The position numbers and the translations under genes are program-made. From Actinoplanes sp. KI2 (GTDB taxonomy: Bacteria; Actinomycetota; Actinomycetes; Mycobacteriales; Micromonosporaceae), in assembly GCF_025630775.1 (NCBI RefSeq), contig NZ_JAOSZE010000059.1, positions 1 through 52,738 on the forward strand: a stretch of 52,738 nt of DNA. Direction: 5' to 3'. Below, piece by piece: positions 1-7,127 of this stretch. The stretch's first letter is position 1. Every line of letters starts with the position of its first letter. A model generated the notes under the pieces. It was given only the letters and a program-made list of their open reading frames with translations, did not search any database and was not told the DNA's origin.

Positions 1-13
1 CTGACGAACCAGA

Positions 14-46
14 GAAACGAAAAGGCAGGGGCTGTTACCCCTGCCT
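14..46 (-). terminator. Intrinsic terminator of the flagellin gene
   Basis: A perfect 9-bp stem (23-31 with 38-46) has a 6-nt loop. Read on the minus strand it is followed by TTTTCGTTT and lies about 37 nt after the flagellin stop. This is a classical hairpin plus T-tract, placed to end a highly expressed monocistronic mRNA. Confidence 0.85.
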
Positions 47-82
47 ATTTCGGCGATGAGCGTTGCGCATGGGGTTTGGCGG

Positions 83-1396
83 TTACTGGAGCAGCTTGAG
101 CACGTTCTGGGCGGACTGGTTGGCCTGCGCCAGCATCGACGTGCCGGCCTGGGTCAGGATCTGCGCTCGGGTGAAGGCCACCATCTCCTGGGCCATGTCG
201 GTGTCACGGATACGCGACTCCGACGCGGACAGGTTCTCCACGGCGACGTTGAGGTTGTTGACCGTGTGGTCGAACCGGTTCTGGTAGGCACCGAGCTGGG
301 CACGCGAATCGGAGACCGAGGCGAGCGCCTTGTCGAGAGTCGCGATCGCGATGTCCGGTTGGGTGGTGAGGTCCAGCGTCGCGGTGCCGAGGGTTTGGGA
401 GTCCACGGCGCCGATCTGGATGTTGATCTTCTGGTTGGCGTTCGCGCCGACCTGGAACGCGCCGGTGTTGCCGCCGGTCGGCTGCAGGTCGCCCGAGACG
501 ATCGAGCCGGCGGTGGCGGGAGGGACAGGGGCGCCGGTGGATTTGGTGGCAGCGGCAATAGCCAGCCCGCCGGTCGCCGCCGTGCTGGTCAGGACGCCGG
601 AGTCGTCCGTCATGGCGAAGTCGCCGGAGCCGGCCAACTTGTACGTGGTCGCGCCGTTGGGGTCGACCCTGGCCGCCATGGTGACCTCGTTGCCCTGGTA
701 GCCCTGCTGCTTGAGGGCCGTCGAGATGGCCAAGTTGACCGCCTGCGCGAGATCCTGCGGCGACGAGCCGGCGGGCACTGCGGGCACCGTTACGGGGATG
801 CCAGCTCCCGGGATGGCGGTGCCGTTCGGCAGGGTAGAGGAGCCGGCAACCGTGGTGAGACTAAAGGTCCAGCTGCCGCCGGTGGTGGTGGCCGGCAGGG
901 TCGCCGGGGTCGGCGGGGTGCCGGCCGTCCCCGCGATCGAGGCGGACACAGCCGCCTTGGTGTTGCCGAAGGTGCCGTCGAGCAGCTTCGACTTGGCGAA
1001 GGAGGTTTGGTTGCCGATCCGGTCGAGCTCCGAATTGAGCTGGACGATCTCCTTCTGAGCAGCCGCCGCCGCGGTCCGGTCGGTGCCGCCGGTGTTGGCG
1101 GACTGCACCGCCAGGTCACGCATGCGCTGCAGGATCGAGGTGACCTCGTTGAGCGAACCCTCGGCGGTCTGCGCGACGCTGATGCCGTCCTGGGTGTTGC
1201 GCACGGCGACCTTGAGACCGCCGACCTGCGCACGGAGACCCTCGGAGATGGAGAGGCCGGCGGCGTCGTCGGCGGCCCGGTTGATGCGGAAGCCGCTGGA
1301 GAGCTTCTCCAGCGACTTGCCCATCTGGCTGTCGGTGATCGACAGGTTCCGGTAGGCGTTCTGCGCGGCGATGTTCTGGTTGATTCGGAGACCCAT
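83..1396 (-). CDS. fliC: Flagellin
   Basis: The filament subunit, exported through the flagellar type III apparatus and polymerised outside the cell. The N-terminal D0/D1 helices (residues 1 to about 145) begin MGLRINQNIAAQNAYRNL and contain SSGFRINRAADDAAGL; the C-terminal D1/D0 helices (about 345-437) contain ESRIRDTDMAQEMV. Both are textbook flagellin. The middle (about 150-330) is a Gly/Ala/Thr/Pro-rich surface domain. At 437 residues the length is usual. The ATG start has an excellent AAGGAGG site 7 nt upstream. The gene is monocistronic and divergent from flgN-flgK-flgL-fliW-csrA, and ends in a strong terminator. The family assignment is certain; the symbol (fliC or hag) is a matter of convention. 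Confidence 0.97.
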   Translation of the reverse strand: MGLRINQNIAAQNAYRNLSITDSQMGKSLEKLSSGFRINRAADDAAGLSISEGLRAQVGGLKVAVRNTQDGISVAQTAEGSLNEVTSILQRMRDLAVQSANTGGTDRTAAAAAQKEIVQLNSELDRIGNQTSFAKSKLLDGTFGNTKAAVSASIAGTAGTPPTPATLPATTTGGSWTFSLTTVAGSSTLPNGTAIPGAGIPVTVPAVPAGSSPQDLAQAVNLAISTALKQQGYQGNEVTMAARVDPNGATTYKLAGSGDFAMTDDSGVLTSTAATGGLAIAAATKSTGAPVPPATAGSIVSGDLQPTGGNTGAFQVGANANQKINIQIGAVDSQTLGTATLDLTTQPDIAIATLDKALASVSDSRAQLGAYQNRFDHTVNNLNVAVENLSASESRIRDTDMAQEMVAFTRAQILTQAGTSMLAQANQSAQNVLKLLQ

Positions 1397-1403
1397 GGGT
1401 TTT

Positions 1404-1433
1404 CCTCCTTGAGAAGGGTCCGGCCGGCCGTCC
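1404..1433 (-). promoter_or_regulatory. Candidate CsrA-binding leader of flagellin mRNA
   Basis: On the minus strand the leader reads CTCAAGGAGGAAAA over the ribosome binding site. Its CAAGGA core matches the CsrA consensus core (ACARGGA). Two more GGA motifs lie just upstream (1419-1421 and 1431-1433), flanking a GGCCGGCC palindrome. CsrA, a dimer, usually bridges two GGA sites with one over the Shine-Dalgarno. csrA and fliW lie 3.6 kb away in the divergent operon. Binding is inferred. Confidence 0.5.
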
Positions 1434-1561
1434 GTGAGCCGTGTTGGTACGCCGGGCTGGTCAGCTGGTCGCCGACGGTCAAGTTGCAGTCTCCGAGATT
1501 TCTTCGTCCTTTTCCGGCGAACCGGAAGAAAGCCCGGGAAGGCCCAATCAGCGGAAATTCC

Positions 1562-1588
1562 TCAGCGGCGGGGTCGACGTGCCGATCT
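1562..1588 (+). promoter_or_regulatory. Possible sigma-28 (FliA)-type promoter of the flgN operon
   Basis: TCAG (1562-1565), a 15-nt spacer, then GCCGATCT (1581-1588) resembles the FliA/WhiG promoter (TAAA-N15-GCCGATAA), with a good -10 and a weak -35. It sits about 60 nt before the flgN start, directly ahead of flagellar genes. It rests on motif likeness only. Confidence 0.4.
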
Positions 1589-1649
1589 GTCCGAATGAGC
1601 GGGCGTGTCGAAGGGGTGCGCCCGAGGCGGAGCGAGACGGAGGACCAGG

Positions 1650-2135
1650 GTGAGCCTGACCGACCTGGCCAGCGTCCTGTGGCGATCACGTGAGCTGCTG
1701 GAGATGCTGCTGTTCAAGCTTGAGGAGGAGCAGTTGCTCCTCGCGTCCAACCGCTCCCGCTGGCTCAGCCATGCCACCCGCGAGGTCGAGGTGGTGCTCG
1801 ATCAGATCCGGCAGACCGAGGTCATCCGGGCCGCGTATTCGCAGGACGTCGCCGTCGAGCTCGGGCTCAGCCCGGAGGCGTCGCTCGGCGAGCTGGCCGA
1901 CGCCGCGCCGCCGCCCTGGTCCGATCTGCTGCACCAGCACCGCAAGGCCTTCCTGATGCTGACCTCCGAGATCAGCTCGCTCGCCGACGTGAACCGGGAC
2001 CTGCTCACCGCCGGCCAGCGTGCAGCCCGCGAAACCATGCTCGCGTTCGCCGAAACTGTGGAAACCTACGGACCGCAGGGCCAGACCGTTTCCGGCGGCG
2101 TGCGCCGCTCCAGCCTGGTGGATGAGGCGATCTGA
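1650..2135 (+). CDS. flgN: FlgN-like export chaperone for hook-filament junction proteins
   Basis: A predicted cytosolic, mostly helical 161-residue protein. FlgN-family proteins bind FlgK and FlgL and hold them ready for flagellar export. The N-terminal half is a long heptad-like helix (LEMLLFKLEEEQLLLAS), followed by further helices around the HRKAFLMLTSEISSLADVN segment, as in FlgN. I chose the GTG at 1650 because GGAGGA lies 5 nt upstream; the open frame extends to 1605 without a site. Its stop overlaps the flgK start by one base (TGATG), so the two are translationally coupled. Sequence similarity in this family is low; the position just before flgK is the best support. Confidence 0.8.
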   Translation: MSLTDLASVLWRSRELLEMLLFKLEEEQLLLASNRSRWLSHATREVEVVLDQIRQTEVIRAAYSQDVAVELGLSPEASLGELADAAPPPWSDLLHQHRKAFLMLTSEISSLADVNRDLLTAGQRAARETMLAFAETVETYGPQGQTVSGGVRRSSLVDEAI

Positions 2136-3562
2136 TGGGGAGCACATTCGGCGGTCTCAACACGGCGCTGACCTCGCTTTACGCGCAGCGCCGTGGCCTG
2201 GACATCTCCGGGCAGAACATCGCGAACGTCAACACCGAGGGATATACCCGGCAGCGGGTGCGCCTGGCGGCGCAGACCGGCGCGGTCCCCGGTATCTACA
2301 CGACCAGCGATCAGGTCGGTTCCGGGGTCTCCGTGACCGGGGTGGAACGCGGGCGAGACGTCTACCTCGAGGCGCGCAGCCGCGCCGAGCACGCCAACTC
2401 GGCGTACCTGACCAGTCAGAAGGCCACGTACGACGGGATCGAGGGCTTCCTGGCCGAGCCCAGTGACACCGCATTCGCGGCGCGCCTGCACGACATGTGG
2501 GACAGCTGGAATGACGTGGCGAACAACTGGCAGGACCCGTCCACCCGGACCGCGCTGATCGAGCGCAGCAACACCGTGGCCAGCACCCTGAACGACGCGC
2601 ACACCACGCTGGTCAACCAGTTCGCCTCGAACAACACCCAGATGGGCGCGTACGTCGACCAGGTCAACTCCCTGGCCAAGTCGATCGCCGAGACCAACCA
2701 TCAGATCGTCATCGCGCAGCAGTCCGGCGTGTCCTCCAACGAGCTTCAGGACGAGCGCGATCGCAAGATCATGCAGCTGTCCGAGCTGACCGGGGCGACC
2801 GCGCAGGCGACGCCGAACGGCGCGGTGAATGTCTACGTCGGCAACACCGCGCTGGTCGAGGGCTTCAACGCGCGGTCGATGAGCGTCGGTTCCACCACCC
2901 TCGACAACCTCATGGCGACCGGCACCAAGGTGGCGCTGCAGTGGACGGACACCAACCTGCCCGTCGCCGCCGGCGGCACGATGGGCGCGACGCTCGACGC
3001 GATGAATACCATCATCCCGGGGATCCTCTCCGACCTGGACGCGGTGGCCAACGCGCTCGCCTCGGCGGTGAACACGGCCCAGACCGGCCCGCCTGCGGCT
3101 TACACGATCAACGGCACCCCGGGTACCAACTTCTTCACCAGCACCTCGGGCGGCGCGATCACGGCCGGCACGATCCAGGTGGCGATCACCGATCCGGCTG
3201 ACGTCGCGTTCTCCAGCGGCAATCCGAGCGGGACCCCGCCGATGGTCGATCACAACGTCGCCGACGGGCTGGTCGACTTCGGCAACTCGGGGATCGCCAC
3301 CGGTCCGGACGCGATGTACCAGGCCATGATCGGCCGGCTGGGGGTCGCGGCGCAGTCCGTGGCCCAGCGCAGCGAGATCCAGGACTCGGTACGCGACCAG
3401 GTGGACACCTCTCGTAACGCGGAGTCCGGGGTCAACCTCGACGAGGAAATGACCAACCTGCTGACCTTCCAGCGCGGTTACGAGGCCGCCTCGCGCGTGC
3501 TCACCACGATCGACTCGATGCTCGATCAGTTGATCAACCGGACGGGCATGGTCGGCCGGTGA
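2135..3562 (+). CDS. flgK: Flagellar hook-associated protein FlgK (HAP1)
   Basis: The first hook-filament junction protein. The N-terminal rod/hook signature is clear (FGGLNTALTSLYAQRRGLDISGQNIANVNTEGYTRQ), as is the C-terminal signature (GVNLDEEMTNLLTFQRGYEAASRVLTTIDSMLDQLIN), which forms the axial coiled coil with the N-terminus. Between them lie a coiled coil (about 130-220) and an exposed central domain with a Gly/Thr-rich stretch near 330-370. At 475 residues it is a normal FlgK. It is the second gene of the operon, one base overlapped with flgN, and 16 bp before flgL. Confidence 0.97.
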   Translation: MGSTFGGLNTALTSLYAQRRGLDISGQNIANVNTEGYTRQRVRLAAQTGAVPGIYTTSDQVGSGVSVTGVERGRDVYLEARSRAEHANSAYLTSQKATYDGIEGFLAEPSDTAFAARLHDMWDSWNDVANNWQDPSTRTALIERSNTVASTLNDAHTTLVNQFASNNTQMGAYVDQVNSLAKSIAETNHQIVIAQQSGVSSNELQDERDRKIMQLSELTGATAQATPNGAVNVYVGNTALVEGFNARSMSVGSTTLDNLMATGTKVALQWTDTNLPVAAGGTMGATLDAMNTIIPGILSDLDAVANALASAVNTAQTGPPAAYTINGTPGTNFFTSTSGGAITAGTIQVAITDPADVAFSSGNPSGTPPMVDHNVADGLVDFGNSGIATGPDAMYQAMIGRLGVAAQSVAQRSEIQDSVRDQVDTSRNAESGVNLDEEMTNLLTFQRGYEAASRVLTTIDSMLDQLINRTGMVGR

Positions 3563-3578
3563 CAGGAGGTAGCGAACG

Positions 3579-4511
3579 ATGACGATTCCCAGCAGGGTCA
3601 CCGAGACCAGCATGACCAGCAAGGTGCTGTCCGATCTGCAGCGCTCCCTCCAGCGTGGACAGAAGCTGCAGTCGCAGATCTCCAGCGGCAAGCTGCTGAA
3701 CCGGCCGTCCGACTCGCCCACCGGCACGGTCACGGCGCTGCAACTGCGCACCGAGGCGCGGGCCACTCAGCAGTACGCGCGCAACGCCGACGACGGCCTG
3801 GGCTGGCTCGGCACCATTCAGGACACTCTGGGCGACGCGTCCACTTCGATGCTTCGGATCCGCGACCTGACCGTGCAGGCGCTGAACGCCACCAACGACG
3901 CCACCTCTCGTGGCGCACTGGCCAACGAGATCGACAACATCCGGGACACGCTGTTCGGTCAGGCCAACTCCACGTTCTTGGGCCGGCCGGTCTTCGGCGG
4001 CACCACGACGGGCTCGACGGCCTTCCAGATGGACCCGGTCACGAAGCAGGTGACTTACGTCGGCCAGCCACAACCGCCGGCCAACCCGGACCCGGTGACG
4101 CGGACAGTAGGCCCGAACGCCAAGGTGCGGGTCGAAACCTCCGGTGCGGAGGCGTTCGGGAAGAAGGGTGGCGACCCGGCCAGGTTGTTCAACCTGTTGA
4201 ATACCCTGTCCGCCGACATTCGAGCCGGCGATGACAACGCGATCAACGCAGATCTGGCAAATCTGGATGATGCCCATGAAACTCTGAAAGCTGCCCTTTC
4301 GGACGTAGGCGCCCGATATAATCGGGTTGAGCAGATGAAGCAGTCCGCGGCCGACCACATGTTGTCCGTTTCGTCACAACTGTCCGACGTCGAGGATGTC
4401 GATCTGCCGAAAGCGATTATGGATTTGCAGATCCAGCAGACCTCGTATCAGGCCGCCTTGGCCGCTGCGTCCAAGGTGATCCAGCCCTCGCTCATCGATT
4501 TCCTGAGGTGA
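3579..4511 (+). CDS. flgL: Flagellar hook-associated protein FlgL (HAP3)
   Basis: The second junction protein, between FlgK and the flagellin filament. It has a flagellin-like N-terminal helix (VTETSMTSKVLSDLQRSL, then the LNRPSDSPTGT motif, equivalent to the flagellin RAADDAAGL segment) and a C-terminal helix (DLPKAIMDLQIQQTSYQAAL). At 310 residues it is a typical length. AGGAGGT lies 8 nt before the ATG. Its stop lies next to the fliW start, so junction assembly and the FliW/CsrA switch share one mRNA. Confidence 0.96.
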   Translation: MTIPSRVTETSMTSKVLSDLQRSLQRGQKLQSQISSGKLLNRPSDSPTGTVTALQLRTEARATQQYARNADDGLGWLGTIQDTLGDASTSMLRIRDLTVQALNATNDATSRGALANEIDNIRDTLFGQANSTFLGRPVFGGTTTGSTAFQMDPVTKQVTYVGQPQPPANPDPVTRTVGPNAKVRVETSGAEAFGKKGGDPARLFNLLNTLSADIRAGDDNAINADLANLDDAHETLKAALSDVGARYNRVEQMKQSAADHMLSVSSQLSDVEDVDLPKAIMDLQIQQTSYQAALAAASKVIQPSLIDFLR

Positions 4512-4513
4512 CC

Positions 4514-4951
4514 ATGACTACTCGTACTGCGTCTCGACCGATTGAGGCCACGATGAACGACCCGTCGCTCGGTCTGCCGACCATCACCCTGGCGGCGCCC
4601 ATGCCCGGCTTCCCGGCACACCGGGAGTTCGTCCTGGTGCGGCTCAACGACGATGGATTGCTCTACGCCTTCACGTCCATCCAGGACCCCGAGCTTCGCT
4701 TCCTCGTGGCCCCGCCGGAGCCGTTCTTCCCGGACTACGCGCCGGAGATCGACGACGAGGTGTTCGCCGCCCTGAACACGACGGACACCGACCGGCTGCT
4801 GCTGCTGACGGTCATCACCGCCGGCCTCGAGGAGACCACCGCCAACCTGCTGGCGCCGATCGTGGTCGACCGGGACTCCATGCGGGCCATGCAGGTGGTG
4901 CTCAGCGGCTCCGGATACCCGGTCCGCGCGATCATGCACCGGACGTACTGA
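4514..4951 (+). CDS. fliW: Flagellar assembly factor FliW, CsrA antagonist
   Basis: FliW is a small cytosolic beta-barrel protein that binds either flagellin or CsrA. When flagellin is exported, freed FliW takes CsrA off the flagellin mRNA. Visible family features are LPTITLAAPMPGFP, the LLYAFTSIQDPELRFLV segment, and the late block TANLLAPIVVDRDSMRAMQVVL (family: anlkaPivin...gkQvvl). The ATG at 4514 has GAGG 5 nt upstream; an in-frame GTG at 4508 overlaps the flgL stop and is possible. csrA follows after 85 bp, the classic fliW-csrA order known from Bacillus. Confidence 0.93.
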   Translation: MTTRTASRPIEATMNDPSLGLPTITLAAPMPGFPAHREFVLVRLNDDGLLYAFTSIQDPELRFLVAPPEPFFPDYAPEIDDEVFAALNTTDTDRLLLLTVITAGLEETTANLLAPIVVDRDSMRAMQVVLSGSGYPVRAIMHRTY

Positions 4952-5036
4952 CGTCCCGTCGCCGGCGCGGTCGCCGGGATCGTGACCGTGCCCCTTGCGA
5001 TGCTGTCCGTCCACGGATGGAGGAGGGCACCGGACG

Positions 5037-5273
5037 ATGCTTGTGCTGACCCGCCGGGCGGGGGAGAGCGTGATGATCGGCAACGACGTGATCATCACGG
5101 TGCTCGAGGCGCGTGGGGACGTAATCCGCCTGGGCATCCAGGCGCCGCGCGACGTGCAGGTGCATCGCGAGGAAGTGTTCCGGGAGTTGCAGGCGGCCAA
5201 CCGCGAGGCGGCCTCGCCCAACGCGGACGCCGTCCGGGCCGTGACGGAGATGCTGCAGACGCCGGAGGAGTGA
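5037..5273 (+). CDS. csrA: Carbon storage regulator CsrA
   Basis: A dimeric RNA-binding translational repressor that recognises GGA in hairpin loops. The sequence MLVLTRRAGESVMIGNDV, then a central IRLGIQAP and VHREEVF, covers the complete CsrA fold, including the RNA-contacting N-terminal strand and the VHREE motif. The 78 residues include a short acidic C-terminal helix. The ATG at 5037 has a strong GGAGGAGGG site, and upstream in-frame codons do not fit the family. CsrA is uncommon in actinobacteria and here goes with flagella; its likely main target is flagellin mRNA. A strong hairpin overlaps the stop codon. Confidence 0.97.
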   Translation: MLVLTRRAGESVMIGNDVIITVLEARGDVIRLGIQAPRDVQVHREEVFRELQAANREAASPNADAVRAVTEMLQTPEE

Positions 5274-5292
5274 ACGTCTGCTCCTCCGGCGT
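5259..5292 (+). terminator. Hairpin at the end of the flgN-csrA operon
   Basis: A perfect 12-bp GC-rich stem (5259-5270 with 5281-5292) has a 10-nt loop that contains the csrA stop codon. There is no proper T-tract, as is common in high-GC actinobacteria. It probably ends the operon. The left arm carries CCGGAGGAG with a GGA, so CsrA could also bind there. Confidence 0.7.
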
Positions 5293-5310
5293 TCCTCGTT
5301 CCCCCGCGGC

Positions 5311-5355
5311 CGTTGCGTGAAGAGAGCCGCCAACCGTTGCGTGAAGAGAGCCGCC
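5311..5355 (+). repeat. Two tandem copies of a 24-bp unit
   Basis: CGTTGCGTGAAGAGAGCCGCC occurs at 5311-5331 and again, identically, at 5335-5355, giving a 24-bp period. It lies in the gap between csrA and the PHP gene. Function unknown. The rest of the 5293-5470 gap shows no gene. Confidence 0.9.
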
Positions 5356-5470
5356 GACCGCCGCGACAAGAAACCGGACTGCACCGCCGGCAGAACGAGC
5401 CTGTCACCACAACACCCGCACTCTGTGTCGGACGGGAAGAGCCCGTCGCCATGAGTACGGGGAGTCATCA

Positions 5471-6196
5471 GTGGTCGCAGAGCGGGAATCGGTGATCGAT
5501 GCGCTGGATCTGACGATCGACGCGCACGTGCACACCGGCTTCGCCGCGGGGCGGGACAGCGTCGGTGTCGTCGTCTCGGCCGCCGATCAGGCCGGACTCA
5601 CCGCGCTCACCTTCGCCGACCAGGTCGGGCCGGACACCACCTGGCTTTCCGCGTACGCCGATGCCGTCCGCCGTGCCCGGCAGCGCACCGAGCTGACCCT
5701 TCGGGTCGCCGCCGAGGTCGAGGTCGTCCAGCCGGACGGCTGGCTGGCCTGGCCGGCCGACCTGGGCCAGCTCGAGGCGGTCTCGGTCGCGGTTTCCCGG
5801 CTGCCGCTGGCCGGCGCCCTCCACGATCCCCGGGACGTCCGTGCCATGCTCGCCGCCGGCGAGCTCACCGCCGCGCAGGTCGCCGAGGGGCTGGTCGTCG
5901 CCACCGTGCAGGGCCTCGAGCGCGCCTCCCGGTATGCACCCACCCAGCTCGCTCGCCCGCTCGGCCTGCTCGCCCAGGTCGGCCTGGAGGACGCCGTGCT
6001 CACCGACGACCTGGTCGGCGCGCTGGCCGTGGCGTGCCGCGAGACCGGCACCGTGGTCGAGGTCAGCGAGGCCTGGCGCTGCCCGTCGGCCCGGCTCGTC
6101 ACATTGCTGCGCGCGGCTGAGGTGACGCTGGTGCCTGCGAGTGACGCCCGGTACGCCGGCGAAGTGGGCCGTTGGCAGTACGTCCGCCGCGTCTGA
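5471..6196 (+). CDS. PHP-domain protein with incomplete metal site
   Basis: 241 residues resembling the PHP fold (a phosphoesterase-type distorted TIM barrel). The first motif is present (LTIDAHVHTGFAAG, His19 and His21), as is the AAEVEV acidic segment. However, the usual T-D-H motif reads FADQV (Gln for His, residue 51) and the late S-D-A-H reads SDAR. Two ligands of the trinuclear metal site are therefore changed, and hydrolytic activity is doubtful. The GTG start has GGGGAG 6 nt upstream. It stands alone between csrA and an SRPBCC gene. It could be a sensor or scaffold, or bind fewer metals; the substrate is unknown. Confidence 0.7.
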   Translation: MVAERESVIDALDLTIDAHVHTGFAAGRDSVGVVVSAADQAGLTALTFADQVGPDTTWLSAYADAVRRARQRTELTLRVAAEVEVVQPDGWLAWPADLGQLEAVSVAVSRLPLAGALHDPRDVRAMLAAGELTAAQVAEGLVVATVQGLERASRYAPTQLARPLGLLAQVGLEDAVLTDDLVGALAVACRETGTVVEVSEAWRCPSARLVTLLRAAEVTLVPASDARYAGEVGRWQYVRRV

Positions 6197-6272
6197 CCGG
6201 AAACCGAACACGATCAGCGGCACTCTCCGTACGCTCGACCATGCCGGACATTCGAGGCATGGGAGATATGTG

Positions 6273-7127
6273 ATGAGTATGGTTCAGCAGGCCATCGAGG
6301 TGGGTGCACCGCTGCACACGGTGTACGAGCAGCTCGCCGCGTTCGAGAACTATCCGCGGTTCATGAGCGGCGTCCGCGAGGTCACCCCGGTCGGCGCCGA
6401 CCAGACCCACTGGATCATGGACGTCGACGGCAAGCGCCGCGAGTTCGACGCTCAGATCACCGAGCGCTCCCTCGACGAGCGGGTCTCCTGGTCGACGATG
6501 GAGGGGCCGCTGCTCGCCGAGACGATCACGCTGCGCCCGCTGGGCGAGACCAAGACGCAGATCGTGGCGCAGCTCGAGGCGGACATCGCGTTTCTCATGC
6601 CGAGCGACCGGCACGGCCAGGCCTCGCTGACCAAACGGCTCAAGGAAGACCTGACCACGTTCAAGGGCCTGCTGGAGAGCGGCGTGCTGGGCGGGCGGCC
6701 GAAGCCGGTCGGCAGCCGGCCGTCGCCGAAGCGGCCGACGGCCGGCGCGAACACCATGCGGCTCGCCGCCGTGTCGAACCCGGCGGCGGCGAACCCGGCC
6801 GCGGTGGCCGCCCGGATTCGCAACCGCAACCCGCAGCAGAGCGCCGGTTGGGGCAGCAGCGCGGCCGAGCGGGGCACCGCGAGCCGGATCAGCCCGTCCC
6901 CGCACGACCCGGACGCCGGCGCGATGGGTATCGGCATCGCCGGCATCCAGAGCCAGCACGATCTCGACGACCCGTCGGCGGCCGGCGGGCGCCGGATCGC
7001 CAAGGCCGGCCCGATCAGCGGCGGCGCGGCCGGCACCGCCCCGATGGGCAGGCGCACGATCCAGAAGGACGCCTGGGGCGACGGCATGATCAACGAGGAG
7101 GACCGTGGGTCGGCCCACGACATGTGA
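6273..7127 (+). CDS. SRPBCC (polyketide cyclase-like) protein with long disordered tail
   Basis: Residues 1 to about 140 form an SRPBCC helix-grip domain: IEVGAPLHTVYEQLAAFENYPRFMSGVREV is the usual entry, with the long C-terminal helix around LTKRLKEDLTTFKGLLES. This fold binds lipids and other hydrophobic ligands. The remaining 140 or so residues are Ala/Gly/Pro/Asn/Arg-rich and probably unstructured, and end in an acidic stretch (MINEEDRGSAHDM). The ATG at 6273 has GGGAG 7 nt upstream; the open frame begins earlier, at 6141, without support. It converges with the next gene with no gap. The ligand and the role of the tail are unknown. Confidence 0.75.
   Translation: MSMVQQAIEVGAPLHTVYEQLAAFENYPRFMSGVREVTPVGADQTHWIMDVDGKRREFDAQITERSLDERVSWSTMEGPLLAETITLRPLGETKTQIVAQLEADIAFLMPSDRHGQASLTKRLKEDLTTFKGLLESGVLGGRPKPVGSRPSPKRPTAGANTMRLAAVSNPAAANPAAVAARIRNRNPQQSAGWGSSAAERGTASRISPSPHDPDAGAMGIGIAGIQSQHDLDDPSAAGGRRIAKAGPISGGAAGTAPMGRRTIQKDAWGDGMINEEDRGSAHDM

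Noticed and set aside
1397..1570. FliA promoter for flagellin
   Set aside because: The best minus-strand candidate is GCCGGAAA, which departs from the consensus and has no matching -35. The flagellin promoter stays unassigned.
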